Notes under the pieces: generated by a model
Seen by the model: only the letters and a program-made list of their open reading frames with translations
Told to the model about the DNA's origin: nothing
The model's database searches: none
NCBI GenBank assembly: GCA_003153155.1
Contig: PLWV01000004.1
Coordinates: forward strand, 1-40,575
Direction of reading: 5' to 3'
Source: Gallionella sp.
GTDB taxonomy: Bacteria; Pseudomonadota; Gammaproteobacteria; Burkholderiales; Gallionellaceae
Length of the DNA stretch: 40,575 nt
Shown: positions 1 through 8,091 of the stretch, piece after piece
Layout: each line of letters begins with the position of its first letter
How positions within the stretch are numbered: position 1 is the stretch's first letter
Translations under genes and position numbers: made by a program

Positions 1-199
1 TCCTCTCACGTTTAACTGGTTGTGTCACAACTCCAGTTTGGCTCACAGATGCCGTTTATGTGAGGTGTAGTCCATACCATTGCTTTCGACACTTTCCGGA
101 TAGTCGATTTTCACTGAAGCAGAACTTCAACGACTGAGCTGATAGGTGCCGCGTCTTTTAGCTGAGTCTCACTCTAACTACTTTTTGAGGATAAATTCA

Positions 200-808
200 C
201 TAGAGGCCAAAGATATGCGCATTGATTTTCTTAACCCATGGGGATAAGTTGTACTTGTCCACTACCATCCTCCAAGCCTCTGTTTCTCTATTTTTGTCAT
301 AGTTAATATATAGTTCTATATCAGTTGACCCATTTGGTTGATGCACTTTGATCTGGCCAAAATAAACCGGTTTGCCAGCACTAATTTCTATCTCATATTC
401 CTTGGTATTAGGCATAAATATGGTCTCCCACATATTTGCACTCCAAATATTTATTTTTATAATTCTATACTTCCCTGACTGAAGATTAGGAATAACGACG
501 ACACCACTTATTTGGCTAAAGAAACTACCGGTTTTGAAGGTGCCAGAAAAAATAATTTTTTCTGGCTTATTGGTGTTAACAATTGCGACCCCAGAAAGCA
601 ACATAGTATTGAGCGCTTTCTCTGAAACACCATCAACCAATAAAAGGCCTGTACTTTGTGTATCTGCATTTAAATCATCTGGTGCGTAATAGGATTCTAT
701 GGTTACTTGATAATTACTTTTAATTTTTTCGGTAATCCCGCATCCACTGAGCAAGACGGCAGTAAGACAAATAAGTAATGTTGCTGGATGTAATTTGTTC
801 CAATTCAT
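200..808 (-). CDS. Hypothetical lipoprotein
   Basis: Product of about 202 residues that I do not recognise. The N-terminus is a classic lipoprotein signal: a short charged head, a hydrophobic stretch and the lipobox LLSGC around residues 19-23, so a lipid-anchored envelope protein is expected. The rest is a beta-rich soluble domain without a motif I can name. The ATG at 808 is preferred over the TTG at 823 because a GAGAAG Shine-Dalgarno-like element lies about 7 bases before it. The base composition is more AT-rich than in the biosynthetic genes downstream, as in the other small genes of this end of the window, which suggests accessory DNA. Lipoprotein status is well supported; function is unknown. 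Confidence 0.65.
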   Translation of the reverse strand: MNWNKLHPATLLICLTAVLLSGCGITEKIKSNYQVTIESYYAPDDLNADTQSTGLLLVDGVSEKALNTMLLSGVAIVNTNKPEKIIFSGTFKTGSFFSQISGVVVIPNLQSGKYRIIKINIWSANMWETIFMPNTKEYEIEISAGKPVYFGQIKVHQPNGSTDIELYINYDKNRETEAWRMVVDKYNLSPWVKKINAHIFGL

Positions 809-823
809 ATCGATTCTTCTCAA

Positions 824-1125
824 ACAGTTATTAGACGGACGACCATGATATAGCCATAGATTTATGATTATTCAATTGGTCCTTCTCCGTCTGGCGACTC
901 CGAATTATGAACCAACTTTTTCATAACAACTTCGAGCGAGAATTATCTGGGATTCATGCTTGAAGGTCGGCTATTGGCACACAGCGCCTATACGAACATC
1001 CTAACTGGGTGCCGAAAAGCGGCTATTCGTAACGCTCAACCCGCGACACATTCCGGTTATAGCAAGAGAAGCTTGCGAATTTCTGCTTCACCCCCAACAG
1101 CATTCAACGTAAAGTCCGCATCTGT
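824..1125. other. Intergenic stretch with imperfect hairpin
   Basis: No convincing gene is seen. On the minus strand it lies between the thiamine-binding gene and the lipoprotein gene. Positions 833-844 and 878-892 form an imperfect inverted repeat (AGACGGA pairs with TCCGTCT, GACC pairs with GGTC) around a loop of about 33 bases. It could be a leader structure or weak terminator. A plus-strand open frame at 956-1207 has no family resemblance and runs antisense into the next gene, so it is not called. Confidence 0.3.
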
Positions 1126-1434
1126 TCAGGTCGAAAGTTTGCGTCCAAGTTTCTTTTGCACGGAGTCGACCTTGGATTTCAGGCGGCCGCCTGGCCCGGC
1201 CCGGTAATCGATCTTGATCTGGGTTTCAACCCGATCGCAGTCCGCCCGCATGGTCTCGAAACAGGCAGTCACGATGGCCATCACTTCGGCCCATTCGCCT
1301 TCGATGATGGTACCCATGGGAGTAAGTTGATAGGGTAATCCACTCTTGTCAATGATATCAAGCGAGCGTGCGACATAGGGGCTCACGCTTTCTCCTTGGG
1401 TCATTGGCGACATCGAAAATTCAAGCAGTACCAT
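1126..1434 (-). CDS. MTH1187 family thiamine-binding protein
   Basis: The 102-residue protein has the size and pattern of the MTH1187/YkoF-like family (formerly UPF0045): a small ferredoxin-like fold that oligomerises and binds thiamine or its breakdown products. Recognisable segments are the opening beta strand with SMSP at residues 7-10, the GESVSPYVARSLDII helix, the TPMGTIIEGEW stretch near 38-48 and a C-terminal basic helix containing KIDYR and GRLKSKV. An AAAGGA ribosome-binding site sits just before the ATG. It stands alone between two small lipoprotein genes, with no thiamine biosynthesis or transport gene beside it, so its link to a pathway is inferred from the family only. Confidence 0.85.
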   Translation of the reverse strand: MVLLEFSMSPMTQGESVSPYVARSLDIIDKSGLPYQLTPMGTIIEGEWAEVMAIVTACFETMRADCDRVETQIKIDYRAGPGGRLKSKVDSVQKKLGRKLST

Positions 1435-1481
1435 GGATGTCCTTTAAGTTAGTACGGCGTATTCATGGTTGCATCGTGCCG

Positions 1482-1538
1482 TGAATCAGGTTGATTATCA
1501 AGTTGAAGTTCCGCTCATGGCACTAAGCAGAGCTCCAT
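1482..1538 (+). repeat. Imperfect direct repeat, copy 1
   Basis: About 55 bases starting TGAATCA and including the exact core GAAGTTCCGCTCATGGCAC recur at 1924-1980 in the same orientation. The copies flank the small lipoprotein gene at 1570-1887. The origin is unknown. Confidence 0.7.
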
Positions 1539-1569
1539 GGTATTAAGTTGAATGCCAGAAAGCTGCAAT

Positions 1570-1887
1570 TCACCCACCACTCTCAGGTGGGGTTAGTGAA
1601 CAACGCCAACTCTTAACCTTAGAGTCCTCCGGTACCACCCTTGGAACACTCGCAAGAATCTGTGAAATTGCCGTATTTGCGTTTGAATTGCATTCCTCAA
1701 CACTCCGGACATAGGGATTAAACACCGAATATTGTTTGACGTTCTCCGAATTTTCAAGCTCAACGATCAGAAAGGTGCCATCTGCTTTTTCTTGGCTACA
1801 CCCAATCACAGCCAAAAGACCAAGAGCCACCAATACAGTTATGATTTTCGTAGTTACTTTGGAATAACAGTTTATGGTTTTTCTCAT
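1570..1887 (-). CDS. Small hypothetical lipoprotein
   Basis: A 105-residue product with a basic N-terminus, a hydrophobic segment at about residues 15-29 and the lipobox LAVIGC ending at Cys30, so it is probably lipid-anchored after processing. The mature part is only about 75 residues, contains two further cysteines (near residues 65 and 96) that could form a disulfide, and has no motif I recognise. The gene sits between two copies of a roughly 55-bp direct repeat, which suggests a duplication or insertion event brought it here. Function is unknown; the coding call rests on the clear lipoprotein signal and the intact frame. Confidence 0.6.
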   Translation of the reverse strand: MRKTINCYSKVTTKIITVLVALGLLAVIGCSQEKADGTFLIVELENSENVKQYSVFNPYVRSVEECNSNANTAISQILASVPRVVPEDSKVKSWRCSLTPPESGG

Positions 1888-1923
1888 ATTGGTTGTTTGA
1901 CATTTAAAGCGGCCATCCTGTCT

Positions 1924-1980
1924 TGAATCAAATGGAATATCAAGTCGAAGTTCCGCTCATGGCACAGAGCAGAACTTCGT
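1924..1980 (+). repeat. Imperfect direct repeat, copy 2
   Basis: Second copy of the repeat at 1482-1538, matching along TGAATCA, ATATCAAGT and the core GAAGTTCCGCTCATGGCAC with scattered substitutions. It lies directly upstream of the small lipoprotein gene start. Confidence 0.7.
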
Positions 1981-2036
1981 TCCTTGCAACAGTCTTCCTG
2001 AAAGCAGTCGCTCGCGATGTGCGGCTACACATGGCA

Positions 2037-2062
2037 ACTGACCTTGAGAATTACTGGTCAGT
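2037..2062 (-). terminator. Possible weak terminator of dar operon
   Basis: A 7-bp inverted repeat (ACTGACC / GGTCAGT) with a 12-base loop lies about 25 bases after the ketosynthase stop on the minus strand. There is no clear T tract, so termination here is only a suggestion. Confidence 0.3.
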
Positions 2063-2086
2063 ATTAATGGGAACAGTGGGCAAAGG

Positions 2087-3190
2087 TCACGATAAAACGC
2101 AGCCACGAAAGCCTGTCCGTCCGTTTAAGCGCGCGTTAGTGTCCTCCAGGATCACGGCGGTATGCCCTCCGCCAAAACCCAGTATGTTTGCCAACACGTA
2201 TCGTACTGATTCGGGTCTTGAGCGTGCTAATCCGGCACGCAGATCAGGATCAAGCGGGTAGTCTGGATGCGGCCAGATTTTGGCTTCCAAACATGCGGTC
2301 AGCAAAGCAATTTCTGCAGCACCTGATGCACCCAGGGTGTGCCCGATCGCCGCCTTCAGTGTAACGAGTGGTGGTAATGATTCGAATGCCGCAGCCAATC
2401 CGGCCAATTCGTTCACATCGTTTACCGGGCTGCCCGCGGCTTGTAATTTGATCAGGTCGATGTCGGATGTCTCCAGCCCGCTGGCGGCAAGAGCCTGCTC
2501 ACACATTTGGGTAACCGTTTGCGGAATTGCGCCGGTCGGGTCGCGACCATCCACAATATTACTCCCGCCGCACAAATGCCAGCGTGCTGGCTGGCTGGAC
2601 AGATGCAACACCGACACGGCTTCTCCCAAGGCGATCCCGTCACGGTTCAATCCAAGTGGTTTTGGTTTGCTTGGCGTCAGCAGCTGCATGGCTGCAAAAC
2701 CGGAAACAGAGAATCGATTGGCCAGTTCCACACCCAGCACAACGGCATCGTTTACCGAACCTGAACTGATGAGTTTAGATGCGGACAGAAGTGCTTGCAA
2801 TGATGAAGTGCAGGCACTGGAAACCAGATAGACCGGCCCAGTCCAGTCCAGCCAACCCGCTATTTCTTCGGCAAAGCCATAGCTATCCTCAGGGCGGGTC
2901 ATCCCGGTTTCAATCGCGCCGATATCAAGAGAAGAGGATGCCAAAAAGAGCGGTACATTTGGCCCCGCTTCAAGTCCCGCTTCCTTGGCAGCCGCACAGA
3001 CAAGCTGTTGCGCGCGCATGCGCCAGTCCGGCTCGGGGTGATCGATACGAAAATAGGGCCAATCCGTTCCGCCTGGTAACTCTATCCGTTGCGCGGCTCG
3101 CCCTCCGGCAGAGATACAAGCCAGAGCCTGTGGCAGATTCGCACCCAGTGCCGAGATTAGCGCTCGCCCATGCAGGTACACCGGCCTCAT
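2087..3190 (-). CDS. Beta-ketoacyl synthase, atypical active site
   Basis: A 367-residue thiolase-fold condensing enzyme of the FabF/KAS II group, and the last gene of the dar operon. The nucleophile is present in SSACTSS (Cys127), and the second catalytic His is present in AAIGHTLGASG (His284). The block that normally reads HGTGT instead reads LQAAGSP, so the first His is replaced by Gln250. The glycine-rich end GFGGGHTAV is intact. The protein is about 40 residues shorter than a usual FabF. It starts with an ATGA overlap on the preceding ACP gene, so the two are probably a translational pair. The altered triad could mean a changed reaction (for example acyl transfer or condensation without malonyl decarboxylation) or a partner subunit. 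The family is certain; the precise role is inferred. Confidence 0.88.
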   Translation of the reverse strand: MRPVYLHGRALISALGANLPQALACISAGGRAAQRIELPGGTDWPYFRIDHPEPDWRMRAQQLVCAAAKEAGLEAGPNVPLFLASSSLDIGAIETGMTRPEDSYGFAEEIAGWLDWTGPVYLVSSACTSSLQALLSASKLISSGSVNDAVVLGVELANRFSVSGFAAMQLLTPSKPKPLGLNRDGIALGEAVSVLHLSSQPARWHLCGGSNIVDGRDPTGAIPQTVTQMCEQALAASGLETSDIDLIKLQAAGSPVNDVNELAGLAAAFESLPPLVTLKAAIGHTLGASGAAEIALLTACLEAKIWPHPDYPLDPDLRAGLARSRPESVRYVLANILGFGGGHTAVILEDTNARLNGRTGFRGCVLS

Positions 3191-3456
3191 ACACGACGCA
3201 CGGATAAATATTCGGCGAGATGGGCAATGCTACTTAAGGCTCGCCGGGTTTCCTTGCTATCCGCGAGACGTATCCCGTAGCGTTTTTGGATTTCCATGGA
3301 AATTTGCAATGCGTCGAGAGAGTCGAGCATCAGTCTCGATTCCGGACCGAAGAGTATCTCGTCGTCGGCCAAACCACCTTGCGGTTCGTCTTTATCAGCC
3401 GCGTATAAAATCAAGGCCTTTAGCTCGTGCCTGAATTCCGCAAGATCGCCGGTCAT
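3187..3456 (-). CDS. Acyl carrier protein
   Basis: An 89-residue acidic helical protein of the phosphopantetheine-binding family. The carrier serine is in the motif LDSLDALQI (around residue 46), followed by the usual helix III and a C-terminal AHLAEYL helix. It lies 16 bases after the ABC permease and overlaps the downstream ketosynthase by ATGA, so it is probably dedicated to that ketosynthase within the dar operon and holds the beta-keto or fully reduced acyl chains used there. It is one of three ACPs in the locus; the others are at 9385 and 17208. Confidence 0.88.
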   Translation of the reverse strand: MTGDLAEFRHELKALILYAADKDEPQGGLADDEILFGPESRLMLDSLDALQISMEIQKRYGIRLADSKETRRALSSIAHLAEYLSVRRV

Positions 3457-3472
3457 TGGTTGTCCCGGCTCA

Positions 3473-4660
3473 TCAATGGGCTCGGCGGCGAAAAAATAGT
3501 ACCGCGATGATGACCATCAGCGTGGCAAAGGCCATCAACTTGGCCGTTGGCAGTAATACACCAACCATATCACTGCCGCGCAAAAGCACCGCAAGCATGC
3601 CTTCCAGTCCCCAGTTCATCGGCGAAAATTCCGCAAGCCGTTGCATAAACTCAGGCATGACAAATTTTGGCACCATCACACCACCGATGGCAGCCATGAG
3701 TATGTTAACGGTCGGGCCCACCGCCGATGCTTGCGCATGTGTTCTAACTATACTTGCCAGCGCAAGTGCCAAGCCTATCGCCGCCATACTCACTGCCAGC
3801 AGCACCAGCATCAGCGCGCCCCAATGTATGCCCGCCAGTGACAGCGCATCCCCACCCAGCAACGGCATCAGCCAAACGCCCACTGCCAGCATCAGCGCGG
3901 CCTGGAGTCCATTGATAGCCAGGTAGGGCAATGCCTTGGACCAGATCATCATGCTGGTTGGCACACCCAGACTTGCAAGCCTTGCCAGGGCCCCGCATTG
4001 CCGTTCCTGGAGGAACAGATTTGCCAGTGAAGCCACGACAAAGAACATACCAAAAACCAGCCAGGCAGGTACATTTTGCTGCACGGAGGTTGGGCGGGAA
4101 CCGGCCGCCAACCGCTCTGCATCAACCAGTGAATTTGCAGAAACGGTAACCGGTAAATCAGGGGCTTTACGATTCGCGCGTGGCGGGAATTGGGCCATCA
4201 GGGACGAAGTCAGCAATACTTGGGCACGCAACTCACTGGCAATCATGTTGAGCTCGGCTTTGTTTGCAGCAAATACGCTGCCATCCAGGCCGGGGTCGGT
4301 AATCAATCTAGCCTGAATTTCGCCAGTCAATTTTTCAGCAGCGATAGCCTTGGAAAAATCTTTTTCGATGACCAAGGCATAACTGAGTTTGCCACTTTTT
4401 ACCTCATCAGACCAATTGGTGATATTTGTTTGGGGCTTGCCGTGCCGTTTTTCCCATTCGGTAAGCAGCGTGTTAGCCAATTGACCGTTATCCCGGTTAT
4501 CAACAACATATGGCAAAGTTTTGACAGCCGGGCTGTACACGTCCTTCAGTGCAAGCGACATGATGATGATAAACAGTACCGGCATCAGGAATAGTGCAAC
4601 CAAACCATGCACGTCACGAATCAGTGCCAGAAGTTCTTTTTTGATAAGCGCGAACAGCAT
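3473..4660 (-). CDS. ABC-2 type transporter permease
   Basis: A 395-residue inner-membrane subunit of an ABC-2 exporter. It has one N-terminal membrane segment (about residues 18-37, after a charged KKELLALIRD head), a large extracytoplasmic domain of about 150 residues, then five to six membrane segments from about residue 200 to the end. This is the NatB/YhiH-like architecture. It lies 2 bases downstream of the ATPase gene, so they form one transporter. In the middle of the dar operon, the likely cargo is the resorcinol lipid or the assembled pigment; that is inference from context. Confidence 0.85.
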   Translation of the reverse strand: MLFALIKKELLALIRDVHGLVALFLMPVLFIIIMSLALKDVYSPAVKTLPYVVDNRDNGQLANTLLTEWEKRHGKPQTNITNWSDEVKSGKLSYALVIEKDFSKAIAAEKLTGEIQARLITDPGLDGSVFAANKAELNMIASELRAQVLLTSSLMAQFPPRANRKAPDLPVTVSANSLVDAERLAAGSRPTSVQQNVPAWLVFGMFFVVASLANLFLQERQCGALARLASLGVPTSMMIWSKALPYLAINGLQAALMLAVGVWLMPLLGGDALSLAGIHWGALMLVLLAVSMAAIGLALALASIVRTHAQASAVGPTVNILMAAIGGVMVPKFVMPEFMQRLAEFSPMNWGLEGMLAVLLRGSDMVGVLLPTAKLMAFATLMVIIAVLFFRRRAH

Positions 4661-4662
4661 GA

Positions 4663-5583
4663 TTAATCTCGCAGGGAGCGCCGAGTAAGGGTCATGAACA
4701 ATTGTTCCAGGTTATTGCGCCCGAATTCAGCGTGGCGCAGCCGTCCGCCAGCTTCTTCCACAGCAGCTAGCAGCGCAGTAGGTGTCTGGCCAGGAGCAAG
4801 CATCACCCGCCATTCCTCGCCAATAGATTCGACCGGCCCAAAACGCCCAAGCAGCACCCTCAATTGCGTTGCTATCACACCCTCCACCGCCAGTCGCACA
4901 TGAGCAACACCATCATTTAGCAATTCGTTCAGGGTTCCATCGCGCAGAACTTTGCCGTCGTCGATGATGATCACGCGGTTGGCAATCGCTTCAATTTCTT
5001 CCATGTAATGGGAGGTATAAATCACGGCTGCGCCATTGTTAGCCAGTGTTTTAACGGCATCCAGCAGGAATGCTCGCGATTGAGGATCGACACCGACGGT
5101 AGGCTCGTCCAGGAGAATGAGTTCTGGTTCCGGCAGCAAAGCAATTGCCAGGTTCAGACGACGCTTCAACCCGCCGGAAAGTCTTTCGGCGCGGATTTGT
5201 GCAAAACGCTCTAACTGGGAGAATGCCAGACATTCTCCGATACGCTGGCGCTTGCGATCTCCGCCAAGTCCGCCTGCCGCCGCAAAGCATTCCAGATTCT
5301 CTGTTACCGTGAGCATGGGATAGAACGCATATTCTTGCGGAGCAACCGCAATGCGGGTTGGTGAGTTATGCCGAGCAACGGCAAGCGGCACACCGTCGAT
5401 CGATATGTCTCCCTGCTGGACTTGCAATATCCCGGAGAGATGCGAAATGAGCGTGGTTTTGCCCGCACCATTAGGGCCTAACAGGCCAAGAATTTGGCCA
5501 CGCTCAGCGTTGAGCGATACGCCCGCCAACGCGGGTTTCTCTGTGTGCGGGTAGCAATATGAAAGATTCCTGATTAACAGCAT
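4663..5583 (-). CDS. ABC transporter ATP-binding protein
   Basis: A 306-residue ATPase of an ABC-2 exporter (CcmA/NatA-like). It shows Walker A GPNGAGKTT near residues 36-44, a Q-loop Gln near 83, the signature LSGGL near 135-139, Walker B LILLDEPT near 155-162 and the switch His in TSHYMEE near 192. A C-terminal region of about 90 residues beyond the core ABC domain is typical of drug- and lipid-export ATPases. The ATG at 5583 shares a base with the upstream stop codon, so translational coupling with the BtrH-like gene is likely; the frame also has a TTG one codon earlier. It partners with the permease 2 bases downstream. Confidence 0.9.
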   Translation of the reverse strand: MLLIRNLSYCYPHTEKPALAGVSLNAERGQILGLLGPNGAGKTTLISHLSGILQVQQGDISIDGVPLAVARHNSPTRIAVAPQEYAFYPMLTVTENLECFAAAGGLGGDRKRQRIGECLAFSQLERFAQIRAERLSGGLKRRLNLAIALLPEPELILLDEPTVGVDPQSRAFLLDAVKTLANNGAAVIYTSHYMEEIEAIANRVIIIDDGKVLRDGTLNELLNDGVAHVRLAVEGVIATQLRVLLGRFGPVESIGEEWRVMLAPGQTPTALLAAVEEAGGRLRHAEFGRNNLEQLFMTLTRRSLRD

Positions 5584-6566
5584 CAAGTAACTGCCATTTT
5601 CAAATCGCGAAAAAAAACTTCCTCCTGCTCAGAGAGGCTGTGCAGCAGATCGGCTAATTTCGTTGGATTCATGGCATCGCGCCCCTTGACCATACGCGCG
5701 GTCGCCAACGCAAACTCTCGCCAGCCATCACCAATGACCATGAGTCGTTCAGAAAATCCAGCCAACACTGCCATGCCGGATAACTCAGCAGTTTCCTGCA
5801 AAAAGGCCGCATACAGAAAACGAAATCCTGCGCCACCCGTGCCGATTTCCTCTTGCATACGAATGATATGCCCCACGAACAAAGAGCTCGCGCGCGTTGC
5901 CGGATCAAGCTTTGCCACCTTGTTGGCCAGCATTCTTATGCCGCGCACGCCAATGATCGGTATCGGTGCTCGCATGGTACGGCAGGTTTTTAAAATTGCT
6001 TTACGCACCGCCTGAGGCGTGATGGTGGACACCCCCAATTTTTGCATTGTATAAAGCAAACCCTTGGGGGCAAGCACACCCTTGGCAAAGCGGGCGCGCG
6101 ACAAAGATACCGCATCGCAGCGTACAGTCTGTTCGCCGATCGGGTCGCTGATCAGATAATCATTACCCTCTTTGCCATACACCAAAAGATTATGCGCATT
6201 AAAATGGAAGCGCATGTCCTCTGGAAAATAGGGCAGCCAGTACACCGAGGTTTGCAAACCCACCACATGACCTTGCGCCAGCAACTCATCCAGGCGAGCC
6301 TGACCCGCAACGGGGGTACGGAAAGTTTCAAAACGAAATTCAGCCGCGAGAACTTTAGCCAAACCCTTGATAATGGATTTGGGCGGCTGACGATAAGCGA
6401 TGAGAGGCAAACCGGACAGCTTGATAAATGGCAAGTAGGCAAACGACAATGCCGCTGACAGGCCAAAGGCCATAGCTTCGGAAATCGGCACGCCGTGGTG
6501 GCTGATCAGGTTGGAGACCACTCCACTTTCGCAATGGGCGGCGTGACGATGGTGCGCGAAGGTCAT
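5583..6566 (-). CDS. BtrH N-terminal domain-containing protein
   Basis: About 327 residues from the ATG at 6566, which overlaps the previous stop in an ATGA junction; an open frame extends further upstream only as antisense of the neighbour gene. The N-terminus FAHHRHAAHCESG (Cys12), followed by a VSNLISHHG helix and SEAMAFGLSAALSF, matches the BtrH N-terminal family, a papain/C39-like fold. A later FNAHNLLVYG segment supplies a candidate catalytic His. In butirosin biosynthesis BtrH moves an acyl group from an ACP to the antibiotic core, so an ACP-to-acceptor acyl transfer is a reasonable guess here, perhaps ester formation between the polyene and the resorcinol. Family assignment is good; the reaction is inference. 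Confidence 0.75.
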   Translation of the reverse strand: MTFAHHRHAAHCESGVVSNLISHHGVPISEAMAFGLSAALSFAYLPFIKLSGLPLIAYRQPPKSIIKGLAKVLAAEFRFETFRTPVAGQARLDELLAQGHVVGLQTSVYWLPYFPEDMRFHFNAHNLLVYGKEGNDYLISDPIGEQTVRCDAVSLSRARFAKGVLAPKGLLYTMQKLGVSTITPQAVRKAILKTCRTMRAPIPIIGVRGIRMLANKVAKLDPATRASSLFVGHIIRMQEEIGTGGAGFRFLYAAFLQETAELSGMAVLAGFSERLMVIGDGWREFALATARMVKGRDAMNPTKLADLLHSLSEQEEVFFRDLKMAVT

Positions 6567-6958
6567 GGCAGACGTTGTAATTGTTGGATGGTAAGCCCGA
6601 GCGCTTCGGCATATCGCTTGAGCAGGTTGGGCGACAAACGCGCGAAAATCTCCGGGCGTAAATGACGGCGGATGCGCCAACGCCAGATGCCGGTTGATTG
6701 TGCCAGCAGCAGCAAATCCATACGGCGGGCATACATCCAATATTCCAGCGGTGATGACAAACCGTTTATCGCATTTTGCCGTGCTGTTTCGGCCAAGGCG
6801 CGCATCTCTTCCACAGCTTGGCTGGTAACTATTTCTTCAACCTCCCAGCCTTTCGAAGCTACCGCCACAATGTGGCCGCCAGCATCCTTGGCATAGACTG
6901 CCTTCCTGTGCCCCCCCAGAGTTTTGTTGCCTTCCTGGGGTACATTTTGCAGATCCAT
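6563..6958 (-). CDS. Conserved hypothetical protein in dar operon
   Basis: A 131-residue protein I cannot assign. Residues 1-50 form a small, probably beta-rich part (KAVYAKDAGGHIVAVASKGW). The second half is helical and rich in Arg, Trp and Leu, with YWMYARRMDLLLLAQ, then GIWRWRIRRHLRP and LKRYAEALGLTIQQL near the end; the last part resembles a helix-turn-helix in spacing, but a DNA-binding role is not established. It overlaps darB by one base (TAATG) and the BtrH-like gene by ATGA, so it is an integral operon member that probably works with the BtrH-like protein. No signal peptide or membrane helix is apparent. Confidence 0.75.
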   Translation of the reverse strand: MDLQNVPQEGNKTLGGHRKAVYAKDAGGHIVAVASKGWEVEEIVTSQAVEEMRALAETARQNAINGLSSPLEYWMYARRMDLLLLAQSTGIWRWRIRRHLRPEIFARLSPNLLKRYAEALGLTIQQLQRLP

Positions 6959-8091
6959 TACACCGCCTCCAGATAAGCGAAAGCACTGGAAAAACGGCCG
7001 CTCTCTGGAATGTACATCAATAGCTTTTGTCCTTTCTGTATTCGGCCGGAACGGAAAAGTTCGTCCAGCATAATGAATGGGGCAGCCGAGCCGGTATTAC
7101 CTTTGATGGCCAAATTGGAAAACCAGCGTTCGCGCGGAATAGGCAAACCGATTTCAGCGAGGCCTTTGACGACTGGCTCGACAAAGTATTGGGAGGATAC
7201 ATGTGGCAGGAACCAATCTATATCCCGGACGTTCAGATTTCTTTTTTTCATTATGGCGGCAAGCGGCTCAGACAAAGTGGCTCTGATGACGTTCTCATTC
7301 AATAGCCGAACATCCTGCTTGAGCGAAAAAATAGATTTCGAACCCCACTCTGCCGCATTGTATTTTCGCCAACCCTGCAAAGATCCGTCTTCACTTTTCT
7401 CTGCTCCGGCATACATGCAGGCGGGCAACTCATGCGCCGCAGAAGTAAGCTCGATCCAGTCGATACGCAGAGATTGCGTGCCGCATGGCTGATTCTCCAA
7501 CAAAAATGCTCCCGCGCCATCCGAAAGCATCCAACGTAAAAAATCTTTCTCAAAGGCGATTTCTGGATGATCCTCAAGTTCTTGGAGTTTGTGCTCGAAC
7601 TCTGCCTCAAAGTTACTGGCGCTCAGCGAAGCAGAGGCCAGTTCAGAACCTGTCGCCACTGCACGTTGCACATCACCCGCACGAACCGCCAGCCAGGCGT
7701 GCTTTAGAGCAGCCGCACCGGAAACACATACCCCGGCAAACGACACCACCTGCAAGCGCGGCCATTTCAATTCACCATGTACCATGACCGCATGATTAGG
7801 CAGCAACTGATCCGGCGATGAAGTGCCGCATGACAACAATTCCACGTCACCAATCTCGCCTAAAGCGTTGATCGCCCGTGCCGTGAGCTGGGCATTGGTC
7901 ATGGCAACTCTGCCTGTTGAGCGATCTATCGCATAGTGTCGCGACTTGATGCCATTGCTACGCAGGATCACTCGCCGGGCACGCGATGGCTTGCCTCCCA
8001 CCATGCCCAAAACCGCCTCAATCTCGTCATTATTAACCGGATCAAAAGGCAGGAAGGATGCCGTTTTATTGATATAAACTTTAGATAACAT
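6958..8091 (-). CDS. darB: DarB-like 3-oxoacyl-ACP synthase III
   Basis: A 377-residue condensing enzyme of the FabH/KAS III superfamily. From the ATG at 8091 the catalytic triad is visible: Cys122 in AGVCVSG, His297 in LPHVSSQ and Asn332 in IKGNTGSA. Together with the DarA-like gene directly upstream, this matches the dialkylresorcinol pair in which DarB joins two acyl chains by Claisen and aldol-type condensation into a cyclohexanedione that DarA aromatises. The longer frame from 8133 would put 14 unlikely residues in front of the conserved start and overlap darA far more; the chosen start overlaps darA by 11 bases. The first gene of the operon and the order darA-darB support the call. Confidence 0.88.
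   Translation of the reverse strand: MLSKVYINKTASFLPFDPVNNDEIEAVLGMVGGKPSRARRVILRSNGIKSRHYAIDRSTGRVAMTNAQLTARAINALGEIGDVELLSCGTSSPDQLLPNHAVMVHGELKWPRLQVVSFAGVCVSGAAALKHAWLAVRAGDVQRAVATGSELASASLSASNFEAEFEHKLQELEDHPEIAFEKDFLRWMLSDGAGAFLLENQPCGTQSLRIDWIELTSAAHELPACMYAGAEKSEDGSLQGWRKYNAAEWGSKSIFSLKQDVRLLNENVIRATLSEPLAAIMKKRNLNVRDIDWFLPHVSSQYFVEPVVKGLAEIGLPIPRERWFSNLAIKGNTGSAAPFIMLDELFRSGRIQKGQKLLMYIPESGRFSSAFAYLEAV

Noticed and set aside
956..1207. Plus-strand open frame of 83 codons beside the thiamine-binding gene
   Set aside because: No ribosome-binding site, no family resemblance, and its second half is antisense to the well-supported minus-strand gene.
1..2086. Integron cassette array made of the small lipoprotein genes
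   Set aside because: The repeats there lack the R''/L''/L'/R' attC plan and no integrase is visible.
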